Below, piece after piece: positions 5,323 to 5,349 of a stretch of 5,349 nt of DNA. Numbering within the stretch: the stretch's first letter is position 1; the number at the start of each line of letters is the position of its first letter. The stretch comes from Candidatus Faecalibacterium faecipullorum (lineage in GTDB: Bacteria > Bacillota > Clostridia > Oscillospirales > Ruminococcaceae). Under the pieces are notes generated by a model, which saw nothing but the letters and a program-made list of their open reading frames with translations, did no database searches and was not told the origin of the DNA. The translations under genes were made by a program, and so were the position numbers. Where the stretch lies: the NCBI GenBank assembly GCA_019118985.1, contig DWXX01000127.1, positions 1-5,349 on the forward strand, written 5' to 3'.

Positions 5323-5349
5323 CCTGTTTTGGGTCTCTATCTTTTATAC

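Noticed and set aside
5082..5349. CTTTTATAC occurring at 5082-5090 and again at the right edge as possible attachment or target-site repeats
   Set aside because: Nine A/T-rich bases, with no integrase, transposase or inverted ends between them.
1..5349. CRISPR arrays, tRNA or rRNA genes, insertion sequences
   Set aside because: No regularly spaced repeats, cloverleaf-like segments, transposase motifs or terminal inverted repeats were seen on either strand.

Overview
The window is a compact, almost fully coding stretch with every gene on the + strand: recA (5' end missing), recX, rimO, pgsA, an unnamed six-pass membrane protein, and gpsA. It ends in a textbook intrinsic terminator (5107-5138). 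After that comes an AT-rich intergenic segment with a strong consensus promoter for a gene beyond the right edge. The genes are very G+C-rich with strong G/C preference at third codon positions, while the intergenic DNA is A-rich. The proteins look like low-GC-lineage (Firmicutes) versions, for example a recA/rimO/pgsA linkage and strong GGAGG ribosome sites. My best guess is a high-GC member of the Clostridia, Oscillospiraceae/Ruminococcaceae-like. This is an inference from gene content and style, not a species identification.

Layout: bases 2-874 encode RecA from about E. coli residue 94 to the end; Walker A lies off the left edge. recX begins 3 nt after the recA stop, in the same frame. A 29-nt gap leads to rimO, whose 3' end overlaps pgsA by 17 nt. 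pgsA is followed after 12 nt by a 226-residue membrane protein, and that after 17 nt by gpsA. The spacing and the absence of terminators suggest one polycistronic unit. A good internal promoter candidate (3993-4021) could let gpsA be expressed separately.

How the genes work together: RecA/RecX form a recombinase and its modulator. RimO modifies ribosomal protein S12. GpsA makes sn-glycerol-3-phosphate and PgsA consumes it to make phosphatidylglycerol-phosphate. The membrane protein between these two has no assigned role, but its position makes a membrane or lipid link plausible.

I do not see a new multi-gene system here; the coding part is core housekeeping. The most unusual signals are non-coding. 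They are a run of nine G's exactly between the -35 and -10 of the terminal promoter, a perfect stem-loop at that promoter's predicted transcript start, an A/C-rich and nearly G-free stretch after the terminator, and a 14-bp perfect palindrome in the AT-rich last codons of recX.
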